The translations under genes and the position numbers were made by a program. A stretch of 64,000 nt of DNA from Streptomyces sp. NBC_01214 (GTDB lineage Bacteria; Actinomycetota; Actinomycetes; Streptomycetales; Streptomycetaceae): the NCBI RefSeq assembly GCF_026340975.1, contig NZ_JAPEOS010000002.1, forward strand, positions 2,291,001-2,355,000. Reading direction: 5' to 3'. Numbering within the stretch: the first letter of the stretch is position 1; each line of letters opens with the position of its first letter. Positions 8,562 to 17,349 of the stretch are shown here, piece by piece. Below the pieces are notes generated by a model that saw nothing but the letters and a program-made list of their open reading frames with translations, did not search any database and was not told the origin of the DNA.

Positions 8562-11150
8562 GTGGATCAGCTGATCGCCGAAGACCCGAGCCGCATCGGA
8601 CCGTACCGCCTGATCGCCCGGCTGGGTGCGGGTGGCATGGGCCTGGTCTACCTGGGCCGCTCCGAGGGCGGCCGAACCGTTGCCGTGAAGGTGGTCCAGA
8701 CGGAGTTCGCCGGGAACCCCGAATTCCGCAGGAGGTTCGCCCGCGAGGTGGCAGCCGCGCGGCGGGTGGGCGGCAGCTGGACGGCGGCCGTGCTCGACGC
8801 CGACACCGAGGCCGCCGTGCCCTGGGTGGCGACCCAGTACATCCCGGGGCCGGACCTGCAGACCGTGGTCGCCCGGCAGTTCGGCCCGCTGCCCGAGGAC
8901 TCGGTGCGGACCCTCGCCAACCGGCTCGCCCACGCCCTGCGGGCCGTGCACGAGGCGGGCCTGGTCCACCGCGACCTGAAGCCGTCCAACGTGCTCGTCA
9001 CCGTCGACGGGCCCCGCGTCATCGACTTCGGCATCGCGCGGGCGATGGACAGCCTGACCGGCGACAGCCTGCACACCCGCACGGGCATGCTGATCGGCTC
9101 ACCGGGGTTCATGTCCCCGGAACAGGTCCGCGGCCTCGAACTGGGCCCCGCCAGCGACGTCTTCTGCCTCGGCGCGGTCCTCGTGTACGCCGCCACGGGA
9201 CGCATGCTCTTCGGCGCGAAGGACACCGGTCTGAACGCCCACCTCTTCCGGATCGCCGAGGAGGAGGCGGACCTGACCGGGGTACCGGAGTCGCTGGTCG
9301 AACTCGTCGGCGCCTGCCTGCACAAGGACCCGGCCCTGCGGCCCACTCCCGAGGAGGTGGCGGCGCGTACGGCAGCGGACGCCGTCGGGGAATGGCTTCC
9401 GGGCGCGGTGCTGGCCCAACTGGGCCGCCATGCGGCGCGGCTGCTGGACTACGCCCCGGCGTCCCCGGCGGGAGTCGGAGCCGGCGGCGGGACCCCTGCC
9501 GAGGGGACCCCAGTCGAGGGGACCCCCGTCGAGAAGATGCCGGACCCCCGCCGCGTGCCGGCGCAGTCCCGGCAGGACGCCCCTCCGCCCGTGACACCGC
9601 CCCTGCCGCCCGTGACACCGCCCCCGCCGCCCGCGTATGCCCCCACGGCGCCCGGTCGCTTCGGTCCCGCGGACGGCTTCGGTCCGCCCCCGGGCCCCCT
9701 CCCCGGCGACCCGTCCGTCCCCGCACCCCCGCACCCGAGGCGCTGGTGGGGCCTCGCGGTCCTCGCCCTGACGCAGCTGCTGGTGCTCGTCGAAGCGGCG
9801 CACTTCAACCTGCTGGTTCCGCAGATCCATGGCGACCTCGCCGTCAGCGCCGACGGCCTTGTCCCGATCTTCAGCGCCTACCTGGTCGCCCTCGGCGGAC
9901 TGCTGCTGCTCGGCGGGCACCTCGTCGACCTGCTCGGGGCCCGACGGATGCTGGTGGCCGGCCTGATCGGATTCGCTGCGGCCGACGTGCTCGGCGGCGC
10001 GGCCGGCAGCTCCGGACCGCTGATCACCGCCCGCGCCCTCCAGGGTGCCTTCGCCGCCCTGCTCGTCCCGGCCTCGCTGTCCCTGGTGGCCACCGGATTC
10101 ACCGACCCCCGGGAACGCGGGCGGGCCTTCGGGATCTACGCGGCGGTCGCCGCGGGCGGCGGTGCGCTCGGCGTGTTCACGGGCGGGTGGCTCGTCGAGA
10201 CCCTGGACTGGCGCTGGGCCCTGTGGTCGGTCGTCCCGCTCGCCGTGCTCGCGCTGATCGGCGCGCTCACCCTGCTGCCCGCCCGTCCGGGCCGTACCGG
10301 CGCCCGGTTCGACGGACTCGGCGTACTCCTCGGCACGGCGGGATCCGCCGCCCTCGCCTACGGCCTCGCCCGGGCCCAGACGACCGGCTGGGCCGTCGTC
10401 CCGAGCCTGCTCCTGCTCGTGGTCGGCGCCGCGCTGCTCGCCGCCTTCCTGTGGTGGCAGGCCGGAACGTCCGGCCCGCTGCTTCCGGCGTACGTCCTCG
10501 CCGACCGGAGCCGCCTCGCCTCCCTCCTGGCCGTCCTCTTCACCGGCGTCGCCCTGGTCGCCCTCCTCCCGGCCCTGGGCTTCTTCGCCCAGCAGATCCG
10601 CGGCGAGGGTCCTGCCGCGTCCGGGACGGCCCACCTGCCCCTGGTCGCCGCGGCCCTCGTCGTCGCCACCCAGGTCTCCGCCCGCCTGCTGCCCCGTGTC
10701 GCGCCGCGCGTCCTGGTCCTGCCGGGCCTGGTGGTCGCCGCCCTCGGGCTGGCCCTGCTGGCCGGTGTGGGGGGTGCGTCCACCTACGCGACCGGGGTGC
10801 TGCCCGGCATGCTGCTCACCGGCATCGGCCTGGGCCTGGCCCTGGCCCCGCTCTACGCCACCGCGACCGCCGGGGTGGCCCCGCGCCACGCGGGTGCGGC
10901 CTCGGCGGCCCTCGGCGCGGCCCACTACCTGGGCCAGTCGATCGGCGGGGCGGTGCTCGGCACCGTCCTGGTGAGCCGCCTGAGCCAGGTCTCGGACGAC
11001 ACCGACGTGTTCGCCCGGATGCTAAGCGCCTACACCACCACCCTCTGGTGCGGGGCCGGCGCCCTCCTGCTCGCGACCCTGCCGGCCGCCCTGCTGCTCA
11101 GGACCCCGCGTCAACAGGGCGGCGAGCGACGGCTTGTGCACAGGTACTGA
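8562..11150 (+). CDS. Ser/Thr protein kinase fused to a DHA2-type MFS transporter
   Basis: 862 residues from a GTG start. Residues 10-270 are a Hanks-type kinase: glycine loop GAGGMG at 22-27, Lys43 in VAVKVV, HRDLKPSN with Asp138, DFG at 155-157, and SPGFMSPEQ in place of the APE segment. Residues 305-390 form a low-complexity Pro-rich linker with GTP(A/V)E and PPVTPP repeats. From about 392 an EmrB/QacA-like transporter follows (ALQGAFAALLVPASLSL, then GGGALGVFTGGWLVE, motif C-like), giving about 14 helices. The kinase would lie in the cytoplasm. I infer that phosphorylation state and transport are linked. RefSeq-style names for such fusions exist, as I recall, but I know of no functional study. 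Confidence 0.9.
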   Translation: MDQLIAEDPSRIGPYRLIARLGAGGMGLVYLGRSEGGRTVAVKVVQTEFAGNPEFRRRFAREVAAARRVGGSWTAAVLDADTEAAVPWVATQYIPGPDLQTVVARQFGPLPEDSVRTLANRLAHALRAVHEAGLVHRDLKPSNVLVTVDGPRVIDFGIARAMDSLTGDSLHTRTGMLIGSPGFMSPEQVRGLELGPASDVFCLGAVLVYAATGRMLFGAKDTGLNAHLFRIAEEEADLTGVPESLVELVGACLHKDPALRPTPEEVAARTAADAVGEWLPGAVLAQLGRHAARLLDYAPASPAGVGAGGGTPAEGTPVEGTPVEKMPDPRRVPAQSRQDAPPPVTPPLPPVTPPPPPAYAPTAPGRFGPADGFGPPPGPLPGDPSVPAPPHPRRWWGLAVLALTQLLVLVEAAHFNLLVPQIHGDLAVSADGLVPIFSAYLVALGGLLLLGGHLVDLLGARRMLVAGLIGFAAADVLGGAAGSSGPLITARALQGAFAALLVPASLSLVATGFTDPRERGRAFGIYAAVAAGGGALGVFTGGWLVETLDWRWALWSVVPLAVLALIGALTLLPARPGRTGARFDGLGVLLGTAGSAALAYGLARAQTTGWAVVPSLLLLVVGAALLAAFLWWQAGTSGPLLPAYVLADRSRLASLLAVLFTGVALVALLPALGFFAQQIRGEGPAASGTAHLPLVAAALVVATQVSARLLPRVAPRVLVLPGLVVAALGLALLAGVGGASTYATGVLPGMLLTGIGLGLALAPLYATATAGVAPRHAGAASAALGAAHYLGQSIGGAVLGTVLVSRLSQVSDDTDVFARMLSAYTTTLWCGAGALLLATLPAALLLRTPRQQGGERRLVHRY

Positions 11151-11592
11151 TCGGCGGCGACGGCGCCGAGACCGTGCCGCGAGACGGCGGTCTCCGGCTC
11201 GTCGACGGCCGCACCCGTAGGGAGATCCCCCTCGCGGTGGTCCAGGAGGCCGTACCGACGGCGGGCGCCACGTCGAGATCGTGCTCACCGACCGCGCCGT
11301 GCACCGCGTGAACGGCGGAAACCCGACGGCCGCCACCGCCTTCGCCACCGCCCTGACCGCCGAACTCCCCGCGTGGCGCGGGATCGCCGGCAGGTGATCA
11401 GCGCCCCGATCGCCCCGGCGATCACGCTCGCCCCCGACGCAGGTCTGTTCTGTTCCTCGCGGTGAACGCGACGCTGCGACGCTGGTCCACCTCGCGCCGA
11501 AGCGGCGCGGGATCACCGTGGCCGCCTGGAGCACCCTGCTCAGGCCGGCCCCCTCGCCTTCGGTGCGCTGCCGCTCCCCGGTGGACTGAAGC
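11151..11592 (+). pseudogene. decayed gene remnant, frameshifted
   Basis: One frame reads LRLVDGRTRREIPLAVVQEA up to about 11255. The story continues one frame over as HVEIVLTDRAVHRVNGGNP and TAATAFATALTAELP to a stop at 11396-11398. A third piece, RRGITVAAWSTLL, lies near 11500-11530. Together they resemble a PH-like or DUF-type streptomycete membrane protein I recall only vaguely. Coding bias persists across the frame changes, so this is a broken gene rather than spacer. It follows the kinase-MFS stop directly and faces the response-regulator gene. Confidence 0.5.
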
Positions 11593-11640
11593 GGCGCTCG
11601 CGAGGCGGACCTGCCGGCGAGACCGCGAGGTCGACAGAGC

Positions 11641-12297
11641 CTACGATTCCTGGCCCGACAGGTGGGCCAGGACCGCCAGGACGCGGCGGTTGCCCTCCGT
11701 GGCGTCCAGGTCGAGCTTCATGAAGATGCTGGACGCGTGTTTGACGACGGCGGCCTCGGTGATGAACAGCCGGGCCGCCAGGGCCTGGTTGTTGAGGCCC
11801 GAGGCCATCAGGGTCAGCACCTCCCGCTCGCGCGGGGTCAGCCGGGCCAGCGGCCGCTCCTCGGACTGCCGGCTGAGCAGGACCCGTACCACCTCGGGGT
11901 CGATGACCGTGCGGCCCTCGGCGACCTGCTGGAGGGCGTCGAGGAACTCGGCCACCTCGCCGACCCGGTCCTTGAGGAGATAGCCCAGCCCGGCCGCGGA
12001 GGAACCCGTGAGCAGCTGGGTGGCGTAGGCCGTGGCCACGTACTGCGAGAGCACGAGCACGGGCAACGAGGCGTCCCGGGAGCGGAGTTCGAGTGCGGCC
12101 CGCAGACCCTCGTCGCGGAAGCCGGGCGGCATCCGCACATCGGTCACGACGGCGTCCGGTCGTTGCGCCTCCACCGCCCGCACCAGCTCATCGGCGCTCC
12201 CGACGGCGGCGAGCACCTGGTGGCCGCCGCGGGTGAGGAGCTCCGTCAGCCCCGCGCGCAGCAGTACGGAGTCCTCGGCGAGGATCAGCCGGAGCAC
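11641..12297 (-). CDS. NarL/LuxR-family response regulator
   Basis: 218 residues. Receiver domain with acidic pocket Glu8-Asp9, phosphoacceptor Asp53 in VVTDVRMPPG, and the conserved Lys in GYLLKDRVG. A LuxR-type HTH spans about 155-200 (LTPREREVLTLMASGLNN, then ITEAAVVKHASSIFMKLDL). It overlaps the sensor kinase gene by 13 bp, so the two form a coupled two-component system. The target genes are not identifiable here. Confidence 0.95.
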   Translation of the reverse strand: MLRLILAEDSVLLRAGLTELLTRGGHQVLAAVGSADELVRAVEAQRPDAVVTDVRMPPGFRDEGLRAALELRSRDASLPVLVLSQYVATAYATQLLTGSSAAGLGYLLKDRVGEVAEFLDALQQVAEGRTVIDPEVVRVLLSRQSEERPLARLTPREREVLTLMASGLNNQALAARLFITEAAVVKHASSIFMKLDLDATEGNRRVLAVLAHLSGQES

Positions 12298-13595
12298 GGG
12301 ACCTCCACCCGGAGTCGGGTCGGTCCGCCCACCGGACTGGACACCACCAGCCTGCGCTTCAACATCGCCACCCTGTCCGCGAGTCCTGCCAGGCCCGCTC
12401 CCGCGCCGGGATCGGCGCCGCCGCGACCGTCGTCGGTGACGGTGAGAGTGAGCCGGTCACCCTCGACCTTACCGACCACGGCGACGCGCGAGGCACCGCT
12501 GTGCTTGGCCGCGTTGGCGAGCGCCTCGGTGACGGTGAAGTACGCCGTGATCTCCACCGATTCGGCCAGTCGGGGCACGTCGAGGTCCACGGTCACCGGT
12601 ACGGGATGGCGCAGGGCCACTTCGGCGACGGCCGCCGCGAGCCCGTGGTCGGTGAGGACCTGCGGGTGGATGCCCCGTACGAGCTCGCGCAGTTGCTCCA
12701 GGGCGACCTTGGCCTCCCCGCGCCCCCGGGCCACCAGGGCGGCGGCCCCGGCCGCCTGCGGGATGCCGCGCAGTTCCAGCTCGGCGAGGCCGAGCGTCAT
12801 GCTCAGGGCGACCAGCTGCTGCTGCGCACCGTCGTGCAAGTCCCGCTCGATGCGCCGGCGTTCGGCCTCGAAGGCGTCGACCAGGCGGACCCGGGAGCGG
12901 GTGAGCTCCAAGATCCGGTCGGCCTCCACGCGCGGTCCGAGCAACAGGCGGGCGGTCTTCACCTGGGCCGCGGCGAGCAGGGCGCCCGCGTACGCCGCCA
13001 CCAGCATGCCGACCAGTCCGACGGCCGTGCCGCCCAGGGCCTCCAGCGGCCCGGAGACCGGCCGGCCGGGGATCAGCATCACGTGGTCCGGGGCGATGGC
13101 CCAGACGATCGCCGGGGTCGCGACGAGGATCAGGGCGAACGCCAGCAGCGCGATCACGGCGAACCCGGCCGCCCCGAACACCGGCCCGAGCAGGGTGGCG
13201 TACGCGAACTCCCGCCAGGTGGCCCGTTCCCGCAGCCGGGTCCGCAACCAGGCCGCGGGCCCGGCCCCGGCGAGGGAGGCGTGCGGGTCCGGTACGGGCT
13301 CGGGTTCCACGCACCGCAGCCGCCACCGCTCCAGCGCCCCCAGCGGTACCCCGGCGACGACGGCGCCGAGCAGGAGCAGCAGTCCGATCCCGACGACCGC
13401 CAGCGCCACCCCTACCCCGAGGAGCAGGACGAGGACGACCAGCACGGGATAGCCGATGAGGAACCCGCTGACCAGGTACGCCCAGCACCGCCAGGGCCAC
13501 CACGAGCCGAGGAACCGCAGCGGCCGGCGTATCGCGGCCAGGAGGGCGACCGGCGGAAGGCCCGCCGGTTCGTGGAGGGGCGTGGAGTGGGACAT
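12285..13595 (-). CDS. two-component sensor histidine kinase (HisKA_3 type)
   Basis: 436 residues. The N-terminal half has about four membrane segments arranged as two hairpins, like the streptomycete Sensor domain (PF13796 style). The dimerisation helix has ERRRIERDLHDGAQQQLVAL with phosphoacceptor His254. The HATPase domain has EALANAAKHSGA (N box), DDGRGG, and GAGLAGLADRVAML (G boxes). It pairs with the response regulator encoded just downstream. The signal is unknown. Confidence 0.95.
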   Translation of the reverse strand: MSHSTPLHEPAGLPPVALLAAIRRPLRFLGSWWPWRCWAYLVSGFLIGYPVLVVLVLLLGVGVALAVVGIGLLLLLGAVVAGVPLGALERWRLRCVEPEPVPDPHASLAGAGPAAWLRTRLRERATWREFAYATLLGPVFGAAGFAVIALLAFALILVATPAIVWAIAPDHVMLIPGRPVSGPLEALGGTAVGLVGMLVAAYAGALLAAAQVKTARLLLGPRVEADRILELTRSRVRLVDAFEAERRRIERDLHDGAQQQLVALSMTLGLAELELRGIPQAAGAAALVARGRGEAKVALEQLRELVRGIHPQVLTDHGLAAAVAEVALRHPVPVTVDLDVPRLAESVEITAYFTVTEALANAAKHSGASRVAVVGKVEGDRLTLTVTDDGRGGADPGAGAGLAGLADRVAMLKRRLVVSSPVGGPTRLRVEVPCSG

Positions 13596-14013
13596 GTCTC
13601 CCCAGCCTAGGGGGTGTCCAGGGGTGTCCTGGGCGGCGGCCCTGCCGATCGGCCGCGGAGCCCTCCACGGTGCCGAGGACGGAGAAGACCAGCATCACGG
13701 CGGCGATCAGCAAGGTGCCGCGGTGGCGCAACCGGTGGGCGAGGCGGGCGATGCCGCGGTCGACCGCGGCCAGGACGGTCAGCGCGCTCGGAAGGCTGAA
13801 CCCCTTGCCCGCGGGCTCCTGCGGGGCCGGCGACGGAGCCGGATCGGCGGGGGCCGGGGGAGCCGTGCTCAAGGGGTGCCCCGGCTGTCCGGTTCCATCC
13901 GCCACCATCCCTGAGGGGGCCCGCCGGTCCGCTCCCCCGATCATGGAGCGGGGGCGGGGCGGGTGCTGCGGTGGGCTGCGCCTGGCGGGTGAACCGGGGC
14001 GCTGCGGCGGCTG
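13596..14013 (-). other. 418-bp gap with a weak out-of-frame reading frame
   Basis: A minus-strand frame opening at 13944 encodes about 115 residues within the gap: a Pro/Ala-rich N-terminus, then VDRGIARLAHRLRHRGTLLI and a single hydrophobic segment, AAVMLVFSVLG. It then runs out of frame into the histidine kinase. It could be the remnant of a small membrane protein gene whose 3' end was lost, or noise. No RNA gene or clear promoter is visible. Confidence 0.25.
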
Positions 14014-15732
14014 TCAGCCCCCGGTGCGTACGAAGGTCCGCACCGCCGTGTCGAAGTAGCCCCGGGCCTCGTCGCCCTGGCGGACCGGCGAGGACACCCA
14101 CACGTCGTACAGGCGGCCGTCCTCCTCCCAGCACAGGTCGCGGGTGTGCCGGGGGCCCTCGGTCGTCGAGAAGCCGTCCCAGGTGAACAGCCAGAGGGCG
14201 GCCTGCCGGCCGTTCTGCGAGGTGGTCACGACCTCGGCGTCACGGTAACCGGGGTTGGTCCCAGGCCCCTTGGCATGGGCCCGCTGATGGACGGCGAGCG
14301 GGCCGCCCGATTCGGGCTCGGCGACCTTGATGCCGATGCGGAAGGTCTCACCGGGTGACATGTAGAAGATCCGCGGACCTTCCACCTTGCGGGTGAAGCC
14401 GAGCGGTACGGCGAGCGAGAATCCCTCCGGGTCGGTGACGACGCGGTAGCCGGCGGGAGCGGGCTCGTCGTCGGACGAGGGGGAGCCCGTGTCGATCCGC
14501 TCGCCGGGGGTGGCGGGGGCGGCGGTGGCGGGGGCGGCGGTCCCGGTGGCGGGCGCGTGCGGTCGGCCGGCCGCCCCGCTCGTGGACGTCTGCCCGCCCC
14601 GCTGGCCGTCGTTCATGAGCAGCGCGGCGGACACGCCCGCACCGGCGATCGCGGCCACCAGCAGACCCGCGATCAGCGCCGCCCCCGGCCGCCGCTTCCC
14701 GGGGGCGCGTACGGGCCCGGGCGCGGGTACGGCGGCCGATACGGGCGTCGGCGCGGACACCGGGGTCGCGCCGGGCCGTGTCGGGTCGTGCGGGACCGGA
14801 GCGTGCGGGGCGGGCATCGCAGTGGGCGCGGCCGGGGCCGGGTTCTGCGGGGCGGGGTCCTGCGGGGCCGGGGCGTACTGCGTCGGGGTGTACTGGGCCG
14901 CCGCCTCCGCGCAGGCCCGCAGCATCTGCTCGGCCCGCTCCGCTTCGAGCCGCCCGGCCGGATCGCGCTCCAGCAGCCCCCGCACCACCGGCAACAGCGC
15001 GCCGCACGCCTCGGGCGGCCGGATCTCGTCGAAGACCACCGCGTGCAGGATCCCGCCGAGCGAGTCCCGGCGGAACGGCGAGGCGCCGCTGAGGGCCGCG
15101 CACAGCAGGGCGCCCAGCGACCACAGATCGGCTTCGGGTCCCGCCGGCGTCTGCCCCGACATCCGCTCGGGCGCGGTGTACTCGGGGGAACCGACGAAGG
15201 ACCCGGTGGTGGTCAGCGTCGTGGCGCCCGACACCTGCGCGATGCCGAAGTCGGTGAGCACGGGCCGTCCGCCCGGCGCCTCCAACAGCACGTTCGCCGG
15301 CTTGATGTCCCGGTGCAGCACCCCGGCCGCGTGCGCCGTGCGCAACGCGCCGATCAGCGCGATCCCGATCCGGGCCGCCTCGACGACGTCCACCGGGCCG
15401 GTCCGGGAGAGCCGGTCGGCGAGGGAACCGCCCTCGACCAGTTCCATGACGATGTACGGGAGTTCGCCGTCCTCGACGATGTCGTGCACCACGATGATGT
15501 GGGGGTGCTTGAGCTGCGCGGCCGCCCGTGCCTCGCGGAGCGTGCGCTCACGCTGGTGCCGGGCCTCGTCCTCGGACAGCGCGGGATCGAGCGCCACCTC
15601 CTTGACGGCGACGTTCCGGCCGAGCAGCTGGTCGGTGGCGCGCCACACGATGCCCATGCCACCGCGTCCGAGCTTGGCGTCCAGCCGGTAGCGCCCTGCG
15701 ATCAGCCGGGCGTTCGCCCCCTCGGTCCCCAT
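14014..15732 (-). CDS. receptor-type Ser/Thr protein kinase (PknB-like architecture)
   Basis: 572 residues from MGTEGANARL. Kinase residues about 14-275: GRGGMG loop, VAVKEV lysine, HRDIKPANVLL, DFGIAQ, and SPEYTAPERM. A Pro/Ala/Thr linker of about 80 residues follows, then one membrane helix (AALIAGLLVAAIAGAGVSAA). An extracytoplasmic domain of about 180 residues contains YRVVTDPEGFSLAVPLGF and Trp-rich LWLFTWDGFSTTEG. It lacks PASTA repeats, so it is not the cell-wall kinase PknB itself. An ATG six codons upstream (15750) is an alternative start; neither has a clear ribosome site. Confidence 0.9.
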   Translation of the reverse strand: MGTEGANARLIAGRYRLDAKLGRGGMGIVWRATDQLLGRNVAVKEVALDPALSEDEARHQRERTLREARAAAQLKHPHIIVVHDIVEDGELPYIVMELVEGGSLADRLSRTGPVDVVEAARIGIALIGALRTAHAAGVLHRDIKPANVLLEAPGGRPVLTDFGIAQVSGATTLTTTGSFVGSPEYTAPERMSGQTPAGPEADLWSLGALLCAALSGASPFRRDSLGGILHAVVFDEIRPPEACGALLPVVRGLLERDPAGRLEAERAEQMLRACAEAAAQYTPTQYAPAPQDPAPQNPAPAAPTAMPAPHAPVPHDPTRPGATPVSAPTPVSAAVPAPGPVRAPGKRRPGAALIAGLLVAAIAGAGVSAALLMNDGQRGGQTSTSGAAGRPHAPATGTAAPATAAPATPGERIDTGSPSSDDEPAPAGYRVVTDPEGFSLAVPLGFTRKVEGPRIFYMSPGETFRIGIKVAEPESGGPLAVHQRAHAKGPGTNPGYRDAEVVTTSQNGRQAALWLFTWDGFSTTEGPRHTRDLCWEEDGRLYDVWVSSPVRQGDEARGYFDTAVRTFVRTGG

Positions 15733-15847
15733 GGCGACATCATGCCGCATCGCGGATGAGCACCCGTCCGCGGCGTGTCGAAGCCGCCCCTTGATCGTTT
15801 CTTCAGCGGTAGCCCTTACTTCTGCTGCGGATTTCGGGAGGCGCGCG

Positions 15848-16456
15848 GTGACCGCTTGGCAATACTTCGCCGGGGCGGGCCTGGTGGCGGCACTCTGCCC
15901 GCTGCACGGCCACGTGGCGGTCGCGGGCGAGGGAGACGGCGACGGCTACGGCCACGGCTACGGAGCCCGCGTCGACCTGTGCGTGCCGGCCGGGCAGCCG
16001 GAGAGGCCGGTCTTGCGGCCTCCGTCCGGGTGGCCCTCCGTCCGGGTGGTCGTGCCCGGCGCCGACCGGCCGACCGTGCGTCACCCGGGGCGGCCCGCAC
16101 AGTCCGCCACCCCCGCGGAACGGCCCGTGCGGCCGGTCGGGCCTGCGCAGCGGCGTCCGCCCGGCGCAGCGGTGGAGCCTTCCGCGCAGGCAAGGGCCGG
16201 GCGGTCGGAGCCGCCGGAGCCCGCGCCGGGTCCCGAGGGCCGGGACGAACCGGCGTCGGCCGACGCACCCGCCCCGCCCGCGGCCAGGGCCGCCGCCGCA
16301 CGGGTGAGCGCCTTTCACGTGCGTCCGTACCGCTCGGTGGCCCTGGAGCGGCGCGGCCCGGGCGGGATGTCCACCATGACGCTCATGGTCGTCGTCACCA
16401 CTCCGGCCGTACTCGCCGCCGCCGCCCTGCGCCCCCGTTCCAAGAGCCGCGGCTGA
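15848..16456 (+). CDS. Pro-rich secreted or membrane-tethered protein of unknown function
   Basis: 202 residues from a GTG start preceded by GGGAGG six nt upstream, better supported than the longer frame from 15731. The N-terminus looks like a signal peptide (VTAWQYFAGAGLVAALCPL). A Gly-Asp-Tyr stretch follows, then a long Pro/Arg/Ala-rich region, then a hydrophobic C-terminal helix (MTLMVVVTTPAVLAAAAL) with an RPRSKSRG basic tail. That layout suggests a wall-spanning protein anchored by its C-terminus. I do not recognise the family. Confidence 0.65.
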   Translation: MTAWQYFAGAGLVAALCPLHGHVAVAGEGDGDGYGHGYGARVDLCVPAGQPERPVLRPPSGWPSVRVVVPGADRPTVRHPGRPAQSATPAERPVRPVGPAQRRPPGAAVEPSAQARAGRSEPPEPAPGPEGRDEPASADAPAPPAARAAAARVSAFHVRPYRSVALERRGPGGMSTMTLMVVVTTPAVLAAAALRPRSKSRG

Positions 16457-16482
16457 CCGCCGCCGAACCCTTCGCACCCCCG

Positions 16483-16506
16483 TCCACCGATCCACCGATC
16501 CACCGA
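16483..16506. repeat. 3 x 8-bp tandem repeat in an intergenic spacer
   Basis: TCCACCGA is repeated three times between the Pro-rich protein gene and the DUF4239 gene, with a fourth partial copy nearby. It is probably slippage-generated. Confidence 0.8.
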
Positions 16507-16541
16507 TCCGTCGAACACCGATCCGCACCGGGAGAATCCAC

Positions 16542-17324
16542 GTGTCCGAATGGCTGGTCCTGGCCATCGCCATGGCGCTCGTCTGCGCCCTCGTCCTCGC
16601 CATCACCGCGATCCGGCACCGCCGGGCCGCCGCCGACGAGGACACCAGCGAAACCCCCGATGTCATCGAGTACATGACGATGATGGTGGGGGTGGTCTAC
16701 GCGATCGTGCTGGGCCTGGCCATCGCGGGCGTCTGGGAGGCGCGCGGCGCCGCCGAGGACAGCGTGCGCCGTGAGGCCCAGGCCCTGTACGAGGTCACCC
16801 AGCGCGCCGACGTCTACCCGGCGGCCGTCCGCGACCGGATCCGGGGCGAGGTGGACGCGTACGTCTCCCACACCGTCGCCGTGGACTGGCCGCTGCTGAC
16901 CTCCGGCGACAGCGCCTCGCCCGAAGGCGCTGCGCTGCTCGGCAAGTTGCGCACCGACGTCACGCACCAGAGCCCGGCCAACGAGCTCCAGGCGCAGGCC
17001 TACCAGCCGCTGCTGGACCACATCGCGGCCGCCGACGACGCCCGGCACTCGCGGACGCAGAGCTCCGAGTCCACGCTGCCGGGCGTGGTGTGGTTCGGGC
17101 TGCTGGTCGGCGGGCTGGTCACGGTCGGGCTGATCTTCACCCTGCAGATCCGACGCTCCGGACGGGAGTTGCTGCTCGCCGGGCTGTTCAGCGCGCTGAT
17201 CGTGTTCCTGCTCTTCATGGTGTGGAGTTTCGACGCGCCGTACGGGCGGGAGGGGATCGACTCGGCCGCACCGTTCCAGGACCTGTTCCCGGCCACGGCG
17301 TCGGCGGCCGTCGCCAGCCGCTGA
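16542..17324 (+). CDS. DUF4239 (bestrophin-like) membrane protein
   Basis: 260 residues from a GTG with GGGAGA upstream. One N-terminal helix, a second at about 45-68 (MMVGVVYAIVLGLAIAGVW), a soluble periplasmic-type middle, and two C-terminal helices (GVVWFGLLVGGLVTVGLIF, then LLLAGLFSALIVFLLFMVW). The layout and motif match DUF4239, distantly likened to bestrophin channels; the activity is unproven. It converges on the MAB_1171c-like gene. Confidence 0.8.
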   Translation: MSEWLVLAIAMALVCALVLAITAIRHRRAAADEDTSETPDVIEYMTMMVGVVYAIVLGLAIAGVWEARGAAEDSVRREAQALYEVTQRADVYPAAVRDRIRGEVDAYVSHTVAVDWPLLTSGDSASPEGAALLGKLRTDVTHQSPANELQAQAYQPLLDHIAAADDARHSRTQSSESTLPGVVWFGLLVGGLVTVGLIFTLQIRRSGRELLLAGLFSALIVFLLFMVWSFDAPYGREGIDSAAPFQDLFPATASAAVASR

Positions 17325-17349
17325 GGGCCGGCGGACTCCCCGTCCGCCG

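Noticed and set aside
12469..13944. 491-residue minus-strand frame overlapping the histidine kinase
   Set aside because: Over most of its length it is the wrong frame of the kinase. Only the first 115 codons lie outside it and are noted as a weak remnant.
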